64,000 nt of DNA, taken from Rickettsia endosymbiont of Lasioglossum villosulum (lineage in GTDB: Bacteria; Pseudomonadota; Alphaproteobacteria; Rickettsiales; Rickettsiaceae). The stretch covers positions 1,178,001 through 1,242,000 of the forward strand of contig NZ_OZ032152.1 in assembly GCF_964026455.1 (NCBI RefSeq), read 5' to 3'. How positions within the stretch are numbered: the stretch's first letter is position 1; each line of letters starts with the position of its first letter. The notes beneath the pieces are model-generated. The model was not told the DNA's origin. It made no database searches and worked only from the letters and a program-made list of their open reading frames with translations. The position numbers and the translations under genes were made by a program. Positions 39,216 to 49,910 of the stretch are shown here, piece by piece.

Positions 39216-39327
39216 AAAAGAGACCGCTACAACAAGTGAGCTAATGATATCAAGCGTTTTTTATAAATTGCCCCGTTCTTTTTAGCCGCTCGCAACAACA
39301 CTACTCTAAAATAGATAAAGGTATTTA

Positions 39328-40656
39328 GTGAAACATACTATTATTAAGATAGTTTCTTGTATTATAGCATTTTTGATTTTTCTTATTTTTAATATTTCAG
39401 TTTATTATTGTTTAATATATTATCAAAAAAAAGAATATAAGGGATTACTCAAAGCTTATGCGAGTAGTATATCAAGCTTACTTACACAAGATCTAGAAAA
39501 TGCTCTTAATAGCTCCATACCAAATAAAGAATTCTTCTTATTTAAAGGTTTTGAAGTTATTCCTAAATCTAAAACTACTGTGAATTTAATTACAGTAAGT
39601 GCCAATTCTATAAGAGTAAGAAATAAAAAAGAAGAATACATATTTAATTTACACAACTTAAAAGAAATCATAAATAAAATATTTCCTCCTTTTATAATTT
39701 ATAAATTAAGCTTAAATAATCATGATATCTTTTCCGAAAGAATAAATATAGATCAATATTTAACTGAAAGTAAACTTGTAGAAGCAAATGGTATTTTAAA
39801 TTTAAAATTGGGTATTAAGAAAGACTCACAATTTTATTTAGATGGAGCATATTTATTACGAAGAAATATGTTAATTTATAGTATCAGCTCATTTTTAACT
39901 CTTTCAATATTAGTCTCTATATATTTTAAAATATACAATACCATACAACAGAATTTTAGAATTTTACATCAAGAAATATATGAAGAAACTGAAATAAATA
40001 CAGCATTGATAAATAATAATAAAGCCGATCATGAATTAAGAAAGCTCTTTATAAAAAAATTAACAGAAATATATTTAAAACAAGAATTAGGAGATACATA
40101 CAATCCAAATGATTTTCCATTTAAGAATCAACTTTTTCCTATAAACTTAACTGATTTATCCCTTACTAAAATTAATATTGAAAATTTAATCAAGCTATTA
40201 CAAGGATATTTCGCTCCTTATTTTGCTAAAATTGGTATTAGAACTACTAACAATATAAAAGAGATTGAAATTAACTGTTCTCTTGAAGTTTTTTATCAAT
40301 TAATATTTAGCTTGGTATTTAATTTGGTAAAATTTATAGATAGGCAAAGCAATATTCCTCAAATAATTAAGATAGATTTTAACCAAGATAAAATTACTAT
40401 TACTAACGATTGTTTTTCATTAGATGAAAAGAAAATGATTAAATTATCTGATATTATAATAGAAGAATATACAGATCTTTTTATTTTAAATTGTTACAAG
40501 ATATTTAAATCGTTAAATGAACATAAATTTAAATATAATATCTTCTCGCATGATGGCTCACACTTAATAGAAATAGTGTATCCTCCATTAAATAACTCTA
40601 ATTTAAATACAGGGAAGATATTAGATTTCACTAAATATTTAAACAATAAAAACTAA
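39328..40656 (+). CDS. Two-span membrane protein, degenerate sensor-histidine-kinase-like
   Basis: 442 residues, GTG start. Transmembrane spans at about 6-30 and 181-201 enclose an extracytoplasmic domain of ~150 residues. The cytoplasmic part has an H-box-like KADHELRKLF with H235, where kinases have SHELRTPL, and an N-box-like FSLVFNLVKFID with N332. ITITNDCFSLDE occupies the place of the G1 box but lacks its Asp-Gly signature, and no glycine-rich G2 loop follows. This looks like a decayed or repurposed HisKA/HATPase protein; phosphotransfer may be lost. No response regulator is adjacent. The call is an inference from motif order, not from strong identity. Confidence 0.5.
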   Translation: MKHTIIKIVSCIIAFLIFLIFNISVYYCLIYYQKKEYKGLLKAYASSISSLLTQDLENALNSSIPNKEFFLFKGFEVIPKSKTTVNLITVSANSIRVRNKKEEYIFNLHNLKEIINKIFPPFIIYKLSLNNHDIFSERINIDQYLTESKLVEANGILNLKLGIKKDSQFYLDGAYLLRRNMLIYSISSFLTLSILVSIYFKIYNTIQQNFRILHQEIYEETEINTALINNNKADHELRKLFIKKLTEIYLKQELGDTYNPNDFPFKNQLFPINLTDLSLTKINIENLIKLLQGYFAPYFAKIGIRTTNNIKEIEINCSLEVFYQLIFSLVFNLVKFIDRQSNIPQIIKIDFNQDKITITNDCFSLDEKKMIKLSDIIIEEYTDLFILNCYKIFKSLNEHKFKYNIFSHDGSHLIEIVYPPLNNSNLNTGKILDFTKYLNNKN

Positions 40657-40659
40657 ATA

Positions 40660-41097
40660 TCATATTGAATATTTTTCTTGGACACGCTGATGTAATATCC
40701 ATTCAATAATTTTATTATCAATAGATTCATCAGGTGTAGGACGGTAGTAATTAAATACTTCATTTAAGGTTTAAGAAAATTCTGTTTCAGAAACTACTAG
40801 ATTTAATTTTTTTATTGTTTTTATTATCTCAGGCAAGATTTTTTGAAATAAGATATAATCATCTTGACCAAGGTAATCATTAACTTTAATATTAGGATTA
40901 TATAAATCCTTAATTGAAACACCTAAAGTATCAGCTATTGTTTGTAGAATCTCTGCGGAAGGTTTTCTGGATATACCTTTAATAATGTTATAAACACTAT
41001 TTTTCTTTAGCTCTGCCTTTCTCTCAAGTTCTGTAATTTGAATATTACGTTCCTTTATGAATTTATATAAATTCTTTTGCAATACTGTATCTGACAT
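40660..41097 (-). pseudogene. XRE-family HTH regulator shortened by an in-frame stop
   Basis: From ATG at 41097 (MSDTVLQKNLYKFIKERNIQ) an XRE-type helix-turn-helix is clear: ITELERKAELKKNSVYNIIKG and PSAEILQTIADTLGVSIKDLY. The frame stops at TAA 40771-40773 after SETEFS. It then continues in frame for 36 codons (TLNEVFNYYRPTPDESIDNK to EKYSI) up to TGA at 40660-40662. The tail looks like real protein, so the TAA is probably a recent lesion, but the DNA-binding domain stays intact and a short repressor may still work. A palindrome upstream (41185-41202) may be its operator. Confidence 0.75.
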
Positions 41098-41528
41098 GAG
41101 TTTCAAATTATAGTTGTATTTTTATAACAAATTAAAACTAAAGAAATATTATAGTTGATATTTTATTTTAAAATTGGTTATTATAATTACATGTATGTAA
41201 TTGAGAAACATTATTGCTAAACTATAATCAATTTAGATAAGTTTTAAACTAGCTATAAATTTAATAAGTAAAAGCTAGTATCATTATTTTAACTAAAATA
41301 ATGTTGTTAGAACATATCATATGTCTTTTAAAAAAGGCAAGAAGATAATCATACCTAAATATACTCTAGGTATCAATATATTGCATTTTGTTACGAGAAT
41401 ATAGAAAAACAGAATATCTATACATCAAAATTCATCTCAACTTAATTACTTACTATTTTTTTATGCCTTAGTAATTTAAGCTCTTACTTTAAAGGCACCT
41501 AAATATAGATAATAAGGAGAATATTTTT
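41098..41528. other. 431-bp regulatory gap between XRE and a small acidic ORF
   Basis: AT-rich, no gene seen on either strand. It contains the palindrome at 41185-41202, repeated TTATAGTTG motifs near 41110 and 41150, and AAGGAG just before the next ORF. It probably holds divergent promoters. Confidence 0.5.
41185..41202. promoter_or_regulatory. Perfect palindrome, candidate XRE operator
   Basis: AATTACATGTATGTAATT, 8-bp arms and 2-bp centre. It is about 90 bp upstream of the XRE start and 330 bp upstream of the small ORF. Operator role is an inference. Confidence 0.35.
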
Positions 41529-41735
41529 GTGAATTTTATAAGAAAAAATTTTCTTGGGGTTGGAAAAAATATAGACGTAAATTTAAAAAATATTTTTAGA
41601 CAAGTAAATGAAACAACCGAAATATTTAATACATTTCTTATAGATAGAAATTTTACTGATGAGTGGGATGATGAAGATGATTTTGATGATGGTGTATGGA
41701 TAGAAGTTCCATTAATAGAATCAAAAGAAATCTAA
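41529..41735 (+). CDS. Small acidic protein, unknown function
   Basis: 68 residues with GTG start after AAGGAG at good spacing. Basic first half (MNFIRKNFLGVGKN), very acidic second half (DEWDDEDDFDDGVW, about 44-57). No family recognised. It is separated from the DHA2 transporter by about 140 bp. The good ribosome binding site and charge segregation suggest a real gene. Confidence 0.6.
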   Translation: MNFIRKNFLGVGKNIDVNLKNIFRQVNETTEIFNTFLIDRNFTDEWDDEDDFDDGVWIEVPLIESKEI

Positions 41736-41873
41736 ATCAATATATACTTTTGAAGTATCCGCAGTATATTATCATGTCACTAGTTAATTTAATTTTTAAA
41801 GTAAATTTTTGAAAATTCCTTATGCGTTAATGATAATTTATAATATAATTTAGTTAAACTATATTATTTAATT

Positions 41874-43436
41874 ATGTCAAACGATAATTCTCAAGCTACC
41901 CCTCCTCTTTCTAAGCAACAATTATTTACTTTTTTTGGTATGGTTGTTGGTATGTTTATGTCAGTGCTTGACATCCAAATTGTTGCAAGCTCACTATCCG
42001 TAATAGCAGCAGGACTTGCGGCTTCAAGTGATGAGCTTTCTTGGGTTCAAACATCTTATTTAATAGCTGAAGTTATCATAATTCCGATTACGGGATTCTT
42101 AGCAAGATTACTTTCCACTAGAATTTCTTACTTTGTTGCAGCTCTTGGCTTTACGATTATGAGCGTATTATGCTCACTTGCAACGAATATTGAATCAATG
42201 ATTATCTTTAGAGCGTTACAAGGATTTTTTGGCGGTGCTATGATACCAACAGTTTTTAGTACTGTTTTTATAATTTTTCCACCATCACAACGCCCTAAAA
42301 TTACTATATTAATTGGGCTTGTTGTAACAGTAGCACCAACTTTAGGTCCAACACTTGGAGGATATATTACAGAAATTTTATCATGGCATTTTATGTTTTT
42401 GTTGAATGTTATACCTGGTATTTTTGTATGTAGCGTAGTTTTTTTATATGGGCATTTTGATAAACCAAATTATAACTTATTGAAAAATTTTGATTTCCTT
42501 GGTATAGCAATTATGGTCTTGACTCTTGGTTTACTACAATATGTTTTAGAAGAAGGTAATAAAAAAGGCTGGCTGGAGGATAATTTAATATTATTTTTAA
42601 GTATTGCGGTAGCTTTAGGATTTATTTTGCTAATAATCAGAGAATTAACTTTTATAAACCCGATTTTAGATTTAAAAACATTTCTCTATAAAGATTTTAC
42701 GTTTGGCTGTCTCTACTCTTTTGTTATGGGTATAGGATTATATGGAGCAGTATATATATTACCATTATTCTTATTTACCATAGCAGGTTATGATACGTTG
42801 CAGATCGGTGCTACTATGATGGTAACGGGAATAGCACAATTTTTATCAGCACCACTAGCTGGAAGAATGCTAGGAGCGGGCGTAGATTTACGGCTAATGC
42901 TGATTATAGGGCTTGGAGGCTTTGCACTTGGATGTCATTTAAATAGCTTTCTAACACCTGATTCTAAATTTGCCGAATTTGTATTACCGCAATTTGTCAG
43001 AGGGCTTTCTTTAATGTTTTGCTTCATACCAACTAATAATATTGCTCTTGGTAATATGCCAAGGGAAAAAGTAGGGAATGCAAGCGGTCTTTATAACCTC
43101 ACTCGTAACCTTGGAGGAGCGGTAGGACTAGCAGTAATTAGTACTATACTAACTAATGATACTAAAATTTTTATGCAATATCTATCGGAAAACATCCCCT
43201 CCACTTCTATAATGGCAATGGAGCAATTAGATTCATACACCGCATTATTAAGCGGAAAAGTATTTAATCCAGAAAAAGCCTCATATTTATTATTGGCTAA
43301 TAAAATAAATACGGATGCATTTGTAATTGCAATAAATAATATATTTAATATGATAGCGTTATTATTTATACTTATAATGCTGCTAATTCCTTTCACTTCA
43401 AATATCAAGCTATCAGGAAACACCAATGCCCACTAA
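41874..43436 (+). CDS. MFS transporter, DHA2/EmrB-QacA type
   Basis: Inner-membrane multidrug:H+ antiporter-like protein of the 14-span DHA2 family. 520 residues. Motif A-like residues follow the second span, FLARLLSTRISYF; motif C is VVTVAPTLGPTLGGYI, as in EmrB, and the first span has the DHA2 SVLDIQIVASSLSVIA pattern. It overlaps mnhE by 11 bp. No EmrA-type partner is adjacent, so it may act alone. Substrate is not predictable. Confidence 0.92.
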   Translation: MSNDNSQATPPLSKQQLFTFFGMVVGMFMSVLDIQIVASSLSVIAAGLAASSDELSWVQTSYLIAEVIIIPITGFLARLLSTRISYFVAALGFTIMSVLCSLATNIESMIIFRALQGFFGGAMIPTVFSTVFIIFPPSQRPKITILIGLVVTVAPTLGPTLGGYITEILSWHFMFLLNVIPGIFVCSVVFLYGHFDKPNYNLLKNFDFLGIAIMVLTLGLLQYVLEEGNKKGWLEDNLILFLSIAVALGFILLIIRELTFINPILDLKTFLYKDFTFGCLYSFVMGIGLYGAVYILPLFLFTIAGYDTLQIGATMMVTGIAQFLSAPLAGRMLGAGVDLRLMLIIGLGGFALGCHLNSFLTPDSKFAEFVLPQFVRGLSLMFCFIPTNNIALGNMPREKVGNASGLYNLTRNLGGAVGLAVISTILTNDTKIFMQYLSENIPSTSIMAMEQLDSYTALLSGKVFNPEKASYLLLANKINTDAFVIAINNIFNMIALLFILIMLLIPFTSNIKLSGNTNAH

Positions 43437-43740
43437 AATTTCAATTATATTATATTTTCCTTGGTTATTTTGGGAAATATGCAAGTCAGCTTTTTCAGTT
43501 ATTAAAATAATTTGGCAAAGAAATATAGTTGTAGAACCAGTTTTTGAATGGGTTGATGCAGAAGGATTAAAAGATATCGGTGAAATAATATATAGTAACT
43601 CAATTACTTTAACCCCTGGTACAGTGACATTAGATATAAATAATAATATGTTATTAGTGCATGCACTCGATAAATCATCGATTGATGATTTACACAATGG
43701 TAAAATGATTAAAAAAATTAAAAGAATTTTGAGGATATGA
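43426..43740 (+). CDS. Na+/H+ antiporter subunit E (MnhE/MrpE family), orphan
   Basis: 104 residues of the MnhE/PhaE family. Short N-terminal hydrophobic segment ([18 protein letters not shown]), then the family signature [17 protein letters not shown] and LLVHALD, all clear. In Mrp systems this subunit works in a six- or seven-gene complex; no other mrp gene is here. It overlaps mfs by 11 bp and pyrH by 4 bp, so it is part of a coupled run. Function as a lone subunit is unknown. Confidence 0.88.
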   Translation: MPTKISIILYFPWLFWEICKSAFSVIKIIWQRNIVVEPVFEWVDAEGLKDIGEIIYSNSITLTPGTVTLDINNNMLLVHALDKSSIDDLHNGKMIKKIKRILRI

Positions 43741-44456
43741 CATCAAATTTAAAATATAAACGGGTTTTGTTGAAAGTTTCAGGTGAAGCTTTAATGGGTG
43801 ATAAGCAATTTGGTCATGAATATGACACAATAAAAAAGATTGCTGGAGACATTAAAGAACTTATTGATTTAGGAGTAGAAGTTGCCATCGTAGTTGGCGG
43901 CGGAAATATTTATCGCGGGATTAATGCAGCATTAGTTGGTATGGATCGAGCATCAGCCGATTATATAGGTATGCTCGCAACTGTTATTAATGCTTTAACA
44001 CTGCAAAATGTTATGGAAAGCCTAGACATCTATACAAGAGTTCTATCGGCTATTCCAATGATGAGCGTATGCGAGCCATATATTCGTCGCAGAGCTAAAA
44101 GACATATGGAAAAAGGTCGAGTAGTAATTTTTGCCGGTGGCACTGGTAATCCGTTTTGTACAACCGATAGTGCAGCAGTACTACGTGCAATAGAAATGAA
44201 TTGCGATGTTTTGCTAAAAGCAACGCAAGTTGATGGGGTATATGATTCTGATCCGAAAAAAAATCCGAATGCTAAAAAATATTTCACTATTAACTATAAA
44301 AATGTTATAACTAACAACCTGCAAGTTATGGATTTAGCAGCTATAGCAGTTGCAAGAGAAAATAAGCTACCTATAAGGGTATTTTCAATAAAAGAAAAAG
44401 GTAACATTGCTAAGGTAGTTCAAGATCAAGGGGAATATACTACAATCGAAGAGTAG
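43737..44456 (+). CDS. pyrH: UMP kinase
   Basis: Hexameric amino-acid-kinase-fold enzyme making UDP from UMP and ATP. 239 residues. [37 protein letters not shown] and [17 protein letters not shown] are the family blocks in order. The start overlaps mnhE by 4 bp. A family C repeat separates it from frr, its usual neighbour. Confidence 0.97.
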   Translation: MTSNLKYKRVLLKVSGEALMGDKQFGHEYDTIKKIAGDIKELIDLGVEVAIVVGGGNIYRGINAALVGMDRASADYIGMLATVINALTLQNVMESLDIYTRVLSAIPMMSVCEPYIRRRAKRHMEKGRVVIFAGGTGNPFCTTDSAAVLRAIEMNCDVLLKATQVDGVYDSDPKKNPNAKKYFTINYKNVITNNLQVMDLAAIAVARENKLPIRVFSIKEKGNIAKVVQDQGEYTTIEE

Positions 44457-44486
44457 TATATTGCTCGTAAGAATTAACTGGAAAAC

Positions 44487-44575
44487 GTCATTGCGAGGAG
44501 CGAAGCGACGCGGCAATCTTATCAAGCGTCCCGAGACTGCCTCCGCCCTCTACTATGCATATCCTCGCAATGACG
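44487..44575. repeat. Family C palindrome (pyrH-frr gap)
   Basis: GTCATTGCGAGGAGCG to TCCTCGCAATGACG, arms inverted; the centre (CTCCGCCCTCTACTATG) resembles the copy near 19560. Confidence 0.85.
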
Positions 44576-44616
44576 ATAATACCACAACTTATATAATAAC
44601 ATATGGATGAAAAATT

Positions 44617-45177
44617 ATGGATAAAGTAACTCTTAAGAAAAATTTACAAGAAAAAATGGATAAGGCTTTAAAAGTTTTAGATCATGAGCTTAAAGGGCTT
44701 CGTACTGGTAGAGCTTCAGTTAATTTACTTGATAGCGTAACTGTAGAAGCTTATGGCGATAGAATGCCACTCTTACAAGTTGCCTCTCTGACAACTCCAG
44801 ATGCACGAACAATTAACGTGCAGGTCTGGGATAAATCTATGGTATCATCAGTAGAAAAAGCAATTACAGTAGCAAATCTTGGTTTAACTCCATCATCAGA
44901 TGGGCAATTAATTAGACTACCTATACCAGCTTTAACGGAAGAAAGACGTAAAGAACTTGCAAAACTTGCTCATAAATATGGTGAAGATACTAAAATTTCA
45001 TTGCGTAATATTAGAAGAGACGGCAATGAAGAACTTAAAAAAATGGAAAAAGATAATATTATAGCAAAAGATGAACATCATAGTTTAGCAGAACAGGTAC
45101 AAAAACTAACTGATGAATATAGTAGCAAAGTTGATTCGGCGATAAAGCAGAAAGAGCAAGAAATAATGACTGTGTAG
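44617..45177 (+). CDS. frr: Ribosome recycling factor
   Basis: Splits post-termination ribosomes with EF-G. 186 residues, the expected length. Family segments: [39 protein letters not shown], and the helical end [20 protein letters not shown] then [17 protein letters not shown]. It is followed by family B copy 5, whose end overlaps the stop codon region. Confidence 0.98.
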   Translation: MDKVTLKKNLQEKMDKALKVLDHELKGLRTGRASVNLLDSVTVEAYGDRMPLLQVASLTTPDARTINVQVWDKSMVSSVEKAITVANLGLTPSSDGQLIRLPIPALTEERRKELAKLAHKYGEDTKISLRNIRRDGNEELKKMEKDNIIAKDEHHSLAEQVQKLTDEYSSKVDSAIKQKEQEIMTV

Positions 45178-45304
45178 TCCGATGAACTTCAAAAATTGGC
45201 TACGTCATCCTACAAGTACTGCGGTACTCACGTAGTTTATCTACGTTCCGTTCCTTGCACTTGTGGATTCCTTGCTCTTTTTGAAGTTGATCTTCGCCTA
45301 CCCT
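45176..45304. repeat. Family B palindromic element, copy 5
   Basis: GTCCGATGAACTTCAAAAA to TTTTTGAAGTTGATCTTCGCC, near-perfect inverted ends. It lies between frr and gatC and begins at the frr stop codon. Confidence 0.85.
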
Positions 45305-45354
45305 AATTATTAAATGAGAATTAGAGACTAAAATATAAGAAAACAAAATAAATT

Positions 45355-45657
45355 ATGATTACAAAAGAAGAAGTAAAAAAAATAGCAAAGCTTGCAAGGC
45401 TTAAATTTGAGGAAGATAAGGTAGAGGAATTCTCTAGCAGGCTTAGCTCTATAATGGATATGATCGATATTCTAAATGAAATAGATTGCACCGATGTTAA
45501 GCCTTTAACTTCTGTTTGTGATATGCAAGCAAGAATGCGACCTGATGAAGTTACAAGCAAAGACCATTCAAATGAATTATTTGATAATGTTCAAGGTGCT
45601 AGCCGGCAGCTTGCTAAAGAAGTGAAATATTTTATTACTCCAAAGGTTGTTGAATAA
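45355..45657 (+). CDS. gatC: Asp-tRNA(Asn)/Glu-tRNA(Gln) amidotransferase subunit C
   Basis: Small subunit that stabilises GatA on GatB. 100 residues, with the family's [17 protein letters not shown] start and C-terminal [24 protein letters not shown]. It opens the gatCAB run; gatA starts 2 bp after its stop. Confidence 0.95.
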   Translation: MITKEEVKKIAKLARLKFEEDKVEEFSSRLSSIMDMIDILNEIDCTDVKPLTSVCDMQARMRPDEVTSKDHSNELFDNVQGASRQLAKEVKYFITPKVVE

Positions 45658-45658
45658 T

Positions 45659-47140
45659 ATGACGGAATTAAATAAGTTAAGTGTAGCAGATAGCCTAAAA
45701 GGCTTAAAAAATAAAGAATTTACCAGCAAAGAATTAGTTAATGCTCATATTAAGCAAATAGAAAAACATAAAAACCTAAATGCTTATGTTACAGAGACTT
45801 TTGATTTAGCTTTAAAGCAAGCAGAAGCAGCTGATCAAAATTATGCCAAGAATCAGCCGAGAACTCTTGAGGGAATACCTTTCGCTGCTAAAGATCTTTT
45901 TTGTACAAAAGGGATTAGAACCACTGCTTGTTCTAATATATTAAGAGAGTTTATTCCTAATTACGAGTCAGGTGTTACGCAGAATATTTTTAATAAAGGC
46001 GGCGTGATGCTCGGCAAAACTAATATGGACGAGTTCGCTATGGGATCAGCAAATATTACTAGCTGTTTTGGTAATGTAATTAGCCCATTGAAAGCAAACG
46101 ACGATAATGCCGATTTAGTTCCAGGTGGTTCCTCGGGCGGATCAGCTGCGGCAGTAAGCGGCTTTATGGCTACCGCTGTTCTTGGTAGTGATACAGGCGG
46201 TTCGGTGCGTCAGCCAGCAAGCTTTACCGGTTTAGTTGGGTTCAAGCCTACATATGGACGCTGCTCAAGATATGGTATGGTATCGTTTGCAAGCTCTCTT
46301 GATCAAGCTGGTATATTTACTAGAAGCGTTTTAGATAGCACTATTATGCTTGAAGCAATGATGGGTTTTGACGAAAGAGATTCTACTTCTATTAAGGCAG
46401 AAGTACCGCAATTACAACCTGCTATCGGAAGTTCTATAAAAGGCATGAAAATAGGCGTACCTCTAAGTCTTGGAGAGGGCGGAATTATCGAACCTGATAT
46501 TATGAAGATGTGGCACTCTACTATAGAGCTGCTTAAAAATGCTGGTGCTGAAATAATCGATATTTCTCTGCCGCATGCTAAATATGGCGTTGCTGTTTAT
46601 TATGTTATAGCACCTGCTGAAGCCTCTTCAAACTTATCTAGATATGACGGCGTAAGATACGGGCTTAGAGTAGAGAAAGAAAATATGAGCCTAGACGAGA
46701 TGTATGAAATAACGAGATCGTCCGGTTTTGGTGATGAAGTAAAACGCCGTATCATGATCGGGACATATGTACTTTCTTCTAGCTTTATGGATGCATATTA
46801 TTTAAAAGCACAAAAAGTGCGTAGGCTTGTTGCTGATGATTTTAATAATGCTTTTGCAAAAGTAGATGCTATTTTACTGCCATCTGCTCCAACAGAAGCA
46901 TTTAGAATCGGTGAAAAACAAAATGATCCAACTATTATGTATTTAAATGATCTATTTACCATTCCTGCAAGTTTGGCAGGGCTGCCTTGTGTTTCAGTAC
47001 CGGCAGGCTTATCAAACAGAGGGCTACCGCTTGGTATGCAAGTTATAGGTAAGCAATTAGACGAATATAATGTTTTAAGAGTAGCATCTGCTATAGAGTC
47101 AGGTGTTAAACATATTAAATTTGAGCCGAAAGGATTTTAA
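45659..47140 (+). CDS. gatA: Asp-tRNA(Asn)/Glu-tRNA(Gln) amidotransferase subunit A
   Basis: Amidase that frees ammonia from glutamine to amidate mischarged tRNA. 493 residues from ATG at 45659; a TTG four codons upstream overlaps gatC and is less likely. Ser-cisSer-Lys triad is visible: AAKDLFCT (Lys), [12 protein letters not shown] and [11 protein letters not shown] (Ser). Full length, between gatC and gatB. Confidence 0.97.
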   Translation: MTELNKLSVADSLKGLKNKEFTSKELVNAHIKQIEKHKNLNAYVTETFDLALKQAEAADQNYAKNQPRTLEGIPFAAKDLFCTKGIRTTACSNILREFIPNYESGVTQNIFNKGGVMLGKTNMDEFAMGSANITSCFGNVISPLKANDDNADLVPGGSSGGSAAAVSGFMATAVLGSDTGGSVRQPASFTGLVGFKPTYGRCSRYGMVSFASSLDQAGIFTRSVLDSTIMLEAMMGFDERDSTSIKAEVPQLQPAIGSSIKGMKIGVPLSLGEGGIIEPDIMKMWHSTIELLKNAGAEIIDISLPHAKYGVAVYYVIAPAEASSNLSRYDGVRYGLRVEKENMSLDEMYEITRSSGFGDEVKRRIMIGTYVLSSSFMDAYYLKAQKVRRLVADDFNNAFAKVDAILLPSAPTEAFRIGEKQNDPTIMYLNDLFTIPASLAGLPCVSVPAGLSNRGLPLGMQVIGKQLDEYNVLRVASAIESGVKHIKFEPKGF

Positions 47141-47142
47141 TT

Positions 47143-48591
47143 ATGGCATATATTGAAGGTAGTAGCGGAAAATGGGAATATGTAATTGGGCTTGAAATTC
47201 ATGCTCAAATTTCCTCAAAATCTAAGCTTTTTTCAGGCAGCGGTACAACATTTACAGCAAGCCCAAATTCACAAGTATCTTACGTTGATGCGGCAATGCC
47301 AGGTATGCTACCAGTGCTTAATGAGTATTGTGTTCATCAAGCGATTAAAACAGGTCTTGGACTTAAGGCAAAGGTAAATAAATATTCGGTATTTGACCGT
47401 AAAAATTATTTTTACGCTGATCTGCCGCAAGGTTACCAGATCTCTCAGTTTTATTATCCGATAGTGCAGGATGGTACTATGGAAATACCAACAAGTACTG
47501 GTGAGCTGAAAACTATCCGTATTAATCGCCTGCATTTAGAGCAAGATGCTGGCAAGTCTATGCATGATCAATCACCGCATTATAGCTTTATAGATTTAAA
47601 CCGTGCAGGTATTGGACTTATGGAAATCGTAACTGAACCTGATATATCTTCACCCGATGAAGCAGCAGAGTTTGTTAAGAAGCTCAGAAGCTTGCTTCGT
47701 TATGTTGGTAGCTGTGATGGGGATATGGAAAAAGGTTCTATGCGTTGTGATGCTAATGTGTCGGTAAGACGCAAGGGAGAGCCGCTTGGGACGAGATGCG
47801 AAATTAAGAATATCAACTCAATACGTAATATTGTCAGAGCTATAGAGTTTGAAGCTAAAAGGCAAGTAGATTTGATTGAAAATGGTGAATCTGTAATTCA
47901 GGAAACACGTTTATTTAATGCTGATAGCGGTGAGACAAGAACTATGCGTTCGAAAGAAGAAGCAGCTGATTATCGCTATTTCCCTGATCCTGATTTATTG
48001 CCGGTTATTCTTTCTGATGAGCTGATAAATGAATTAAAAGCAAGCTTGCCTGAGCTACCGGATCAGAAAATAGATAAATATATAACCAAATTCGGTTTAA
48101 GCAAATATGATGCTGAAGTAATCGTAGCTGATGAGTCGGCTGCTAAATATTTCGAAGAAGCAGCAAATAAATGTGATCCTAAACTGCTTGCTAACTGGTT
48201 AATTAATGAATTGTTTGGACAGCTTAATAAAGCTTCGACCGAAATAAGCGAGTGTAAAATTACGCCTAACGATTTTGCAAAATTAATTAAATTGATAGAA
48301 GATAATACCATATCCGGTAAAATTGCTAAGACTGTTTTCGAAATTATGTTTGAAACCAGTAAAGCAGCTGATAAAATTGTAGAAGAACAAGGCTTAGTAC
48401 AAGTTTCAGACTCTAATGTACTAAATGCTGTAATTGACGAAGTAATCAGCGAAAACCCTGATTCGGTTGAAGGATATAGAGGCGGTAAGGATAAATTATT
48501 CGGCTTTTTCGTTGGTCAAGTAATGAAAAAAACCGGCGGTAAGGCAAACCCTGGGCTTGTGAATGAGCTGTTGAAGGATAAGCTTGGTTAG
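47143..48591 (+). CDS. gatB: Asp-tRNA(Asn)/Glu-tRNA(Gln) amidotransferase subunit B
   Basis: Binds mischarged tRNA and activates it with ATP. 482 residues. The start [12 protein letters not shown] and the signatures [21 protein letters not shown] and [14 protein letters not shown] are diagnostic. The tail contains the YqeY-like helical domain ([14 protein letters not shown], then [18 protein letters not shown]). It lies 3 bp after gatA. Rickettsia needs GatCAB because Gln- or Asn-tRNA synthetase is absent, a known trait of the genus. Confidence 0.98.
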   Translation: MAYIEGSSGKWEYVIGLEIHAQISSKSKLFSGSGTTFTASPNSQVSYVDAAMPGMLPVLNEYCVHQAIKTGLGLKAKVNKYSVFDRKNYFYADLPQGYQISQFYYPIVQDGTMEIPTSTGELKTIRINRLHLEQDAGKSMHDQSPHYSFIDLNRAGIGLMEIVTEPDISSPDEAAEFVKKLRSLLRYVGSCDGDMEKGSMRCDANVSVRRKGEPLGTRCEIKNINSIRNIVRAIEFEAKRQVDLIENGESVIQETRLFNADSGETRTMRSKEEAADYRYFPDPDLLPVILSDELINELKASLPELPDQKIDKYITKFGLSKYDAEVIVADESAAKYFEEAANKCDPKLLANWLINELFGQLNKASTEISECKITPNDFAKLIKLIEDNTISGKIAKTVFEIMFETSKAADKIVEEQGLVQVSDSNVLNAVIDEVISENPDSVEGYRGGKDKLFGFFVGQVMKKTGGKANPGLVNELLKDKLG

Positions 48592-48592
48592 C

Positions 48593-48674
48593 GTCATTGC
48601 GAGCGACTAAAAGGAGCGCGGCAATCTCATGAGACTTTCTGAGATTGCTTCGTCGCTACGCTCCTCGCAATGAC
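48593..48674. repeat. Family C palindrome (after gatB)
   Basis: GTCATTGCGAGCG to CTCCTCGCAATGACA. It starts right after the gatB stop and reaches into the untranslated leader of the next gene. Confidence 0.85.
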
Positions 48675-48717
48675 AGGATACACGATAAAAAACATTCAAA
48701 TTAAAATATTACTTTTT

Positions 48718-49443
48718 ATGAATTTTCTTAAAGTACTTTTATTATCTTTATTATTAATTTCTTGTGAAAAAAAAGAGCAAGAAGCAACTTTAATCGTTGG
48801 AACTTCAGCAGACAATCCACCCTATGAATTTATTCAAAATGGTGAAATTGTTGGGATTGATATAGATATTATCAACGCAATAGGCGAGCGTTTAAATAAA
48901 AGAGTCATTATAAAAAACTTTGACTTTAATGGCTTACTTGCAGCTTTGGTAAGCGAAAATATCGATATTGCAGTTGCAGAACTTTCAGTAACACCAGAAC
49001 GTGCGGAATATATCAGCTTTTCCGATAATTATGCTACAGCAAAATTTGCTGTATTATACAGGTTAGAGGACAATGTACAAAGTATTGGTGATTTAGATAA
49101 CAAAATAATTGGTGTGCAATTAGGTAGTGTATTAGAAAAAAAAGCTGAAGAGCTTTCTAAAACAATGAATATTAAAGTTCATTCCTTAGCAAATAGTTTA
49201 ATGTTAGTTGAAGAATTAAAAGCTAAAGTCGTAGATGTTATTATTTCCGAAGAGTTTCAAAATAAAAAGTTACAAGAAGCAAATCCAAATTTAGCAAGTT
49301 ATACTTTAGAGGAATTTTCTTCGGAATTTGCTTTAGGCTTGTCTAAACATTCAGGGTTAATTAAAGAAATTAATGAAGCAATAGATTCATTGAAAAAAGA
49401 TGGTACTATCAATAAAATTATGAAGAAATGGCTGGGACAGTAA
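48718..49443 (+). CDS. Amino-acid ABC transporter substrate-binding lipoprotein
   Basis: Periplasmic solute-binding protein of the family 3 (ArtJ/GlnH-like) type. From ATG 48718 it has 241 residues. Signal peptide plus lipobox LLISC at residue 16. Family blocks: [54 protein letters not shown] and [16 protein letters not shown] longer frame starts 48 bp upstream inside repeat C and is rejected. It overlaps the flavin reductase by 16 bp. No permease or ATPase is adjacent. Confidence 0.92.
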   Translation: MNFLKVLLLSLLLISCEKKEQEATLIVGTSADNPPYEFIQNGEIVGIDIDIINAIGERLNKRVIIKNFDFNGLLAALVSENIDIAVAELSVTPERAEYISFSDNYATAKFAVLYRLEDNVQSIGDLDNKIIGVQLGSVLEKKAEELSKTMNIKVHSLANSLMLVEELKAKVVDVIISEEFQNKKLQEANPNLASYTLEEFSSEFALGLSKHSGLIKEINEAIDSLKKDGTINKIMKKWLGQ

Positions 49444-49910
49444 CAGAAAATCAATTTAAAGATGCTATGAGCTGTTTCCCTGCCGGAGTGACAATCATAA
49501 CTACTAATTTAAATAATAAGTTTTTTGGCTTTACTGCTAGTTCTTTCACCTCTGTATCTTTAAAACCTCCATTAATATTATTTTGTCTCAATAAAAATTC
49601 TTTTAGCATAAAAGGTTTTGAAAACAGTAGTAAATTTGCCATTAGTATTTTAGCAGACAATCAAGTTGATATTTCAGAACATTTTGCAAAATCACATACT
49701 GATAAACTTGCAGCAATTTCCTATGAACTTGGACCTGCTACTTCTTGTCCTTTAATAAATGGAGCTATTTGTCATATAGAATGCCTAAAACATGCCACCT
49801 ATGATGGCGGTGATCATGTTATATTTATTGGTAAAGTAATAAATACTGCTATTAAAAACGACTCAAAACCTTTAATATATCATCATAAATCTTACATAAA
49901 ATTAATATGA
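49428..49910 (+). CDS. Flavin reductase-like FMN-binding protein
   Basis: 160 residues of the flavin-reductase domain family. [33 protein letters not shown] is broken here into FPAGVTIIT and [16 protein letters not shown], the flavin-contact segments, with [22 protein letters not shown] as the dimer/active-site part. Two-component monooxygenase partners usually take the reduced flavin; none is adjacent. It overlaps the solute-binding gene by 16 bp and dapB by 4 bp, so it is in a coupled run. Confidence 0.88.
   Translation: MAGTVTENQFKDAMSCFPAGVTIITTNLNNKFFGFTASSFTSVSLKPPLILFCLNKNSFSIKGFENSSKFAISILADNQVDISEHFAKSHTDKLAAISYELGPATSCPLINGAICHIECLKHATYDGGDHVIFIGKVINTAIKNDSKPLIYHHKSYIKLI

Larger units (their letters stand above)
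37963..39327. other. Gene-free 1.36-kb block of nested palindromic repeats
   Basis: The region holds in order a family C copy (37995-38106), a family A copy split by a family B copy (38114-38372), a family D copy (38440-38625), an AT-rich stretch with a promoter-like TTGACTTTTGAT (38751-38762), and a degenerate D copy (39048-39215). Open frames here translate repeat sequence and have no family features. It separates the NB-ARC/TPR locus from the kinase-like gene and looks like a sink for repeat insertion. Confidence 0.8.
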
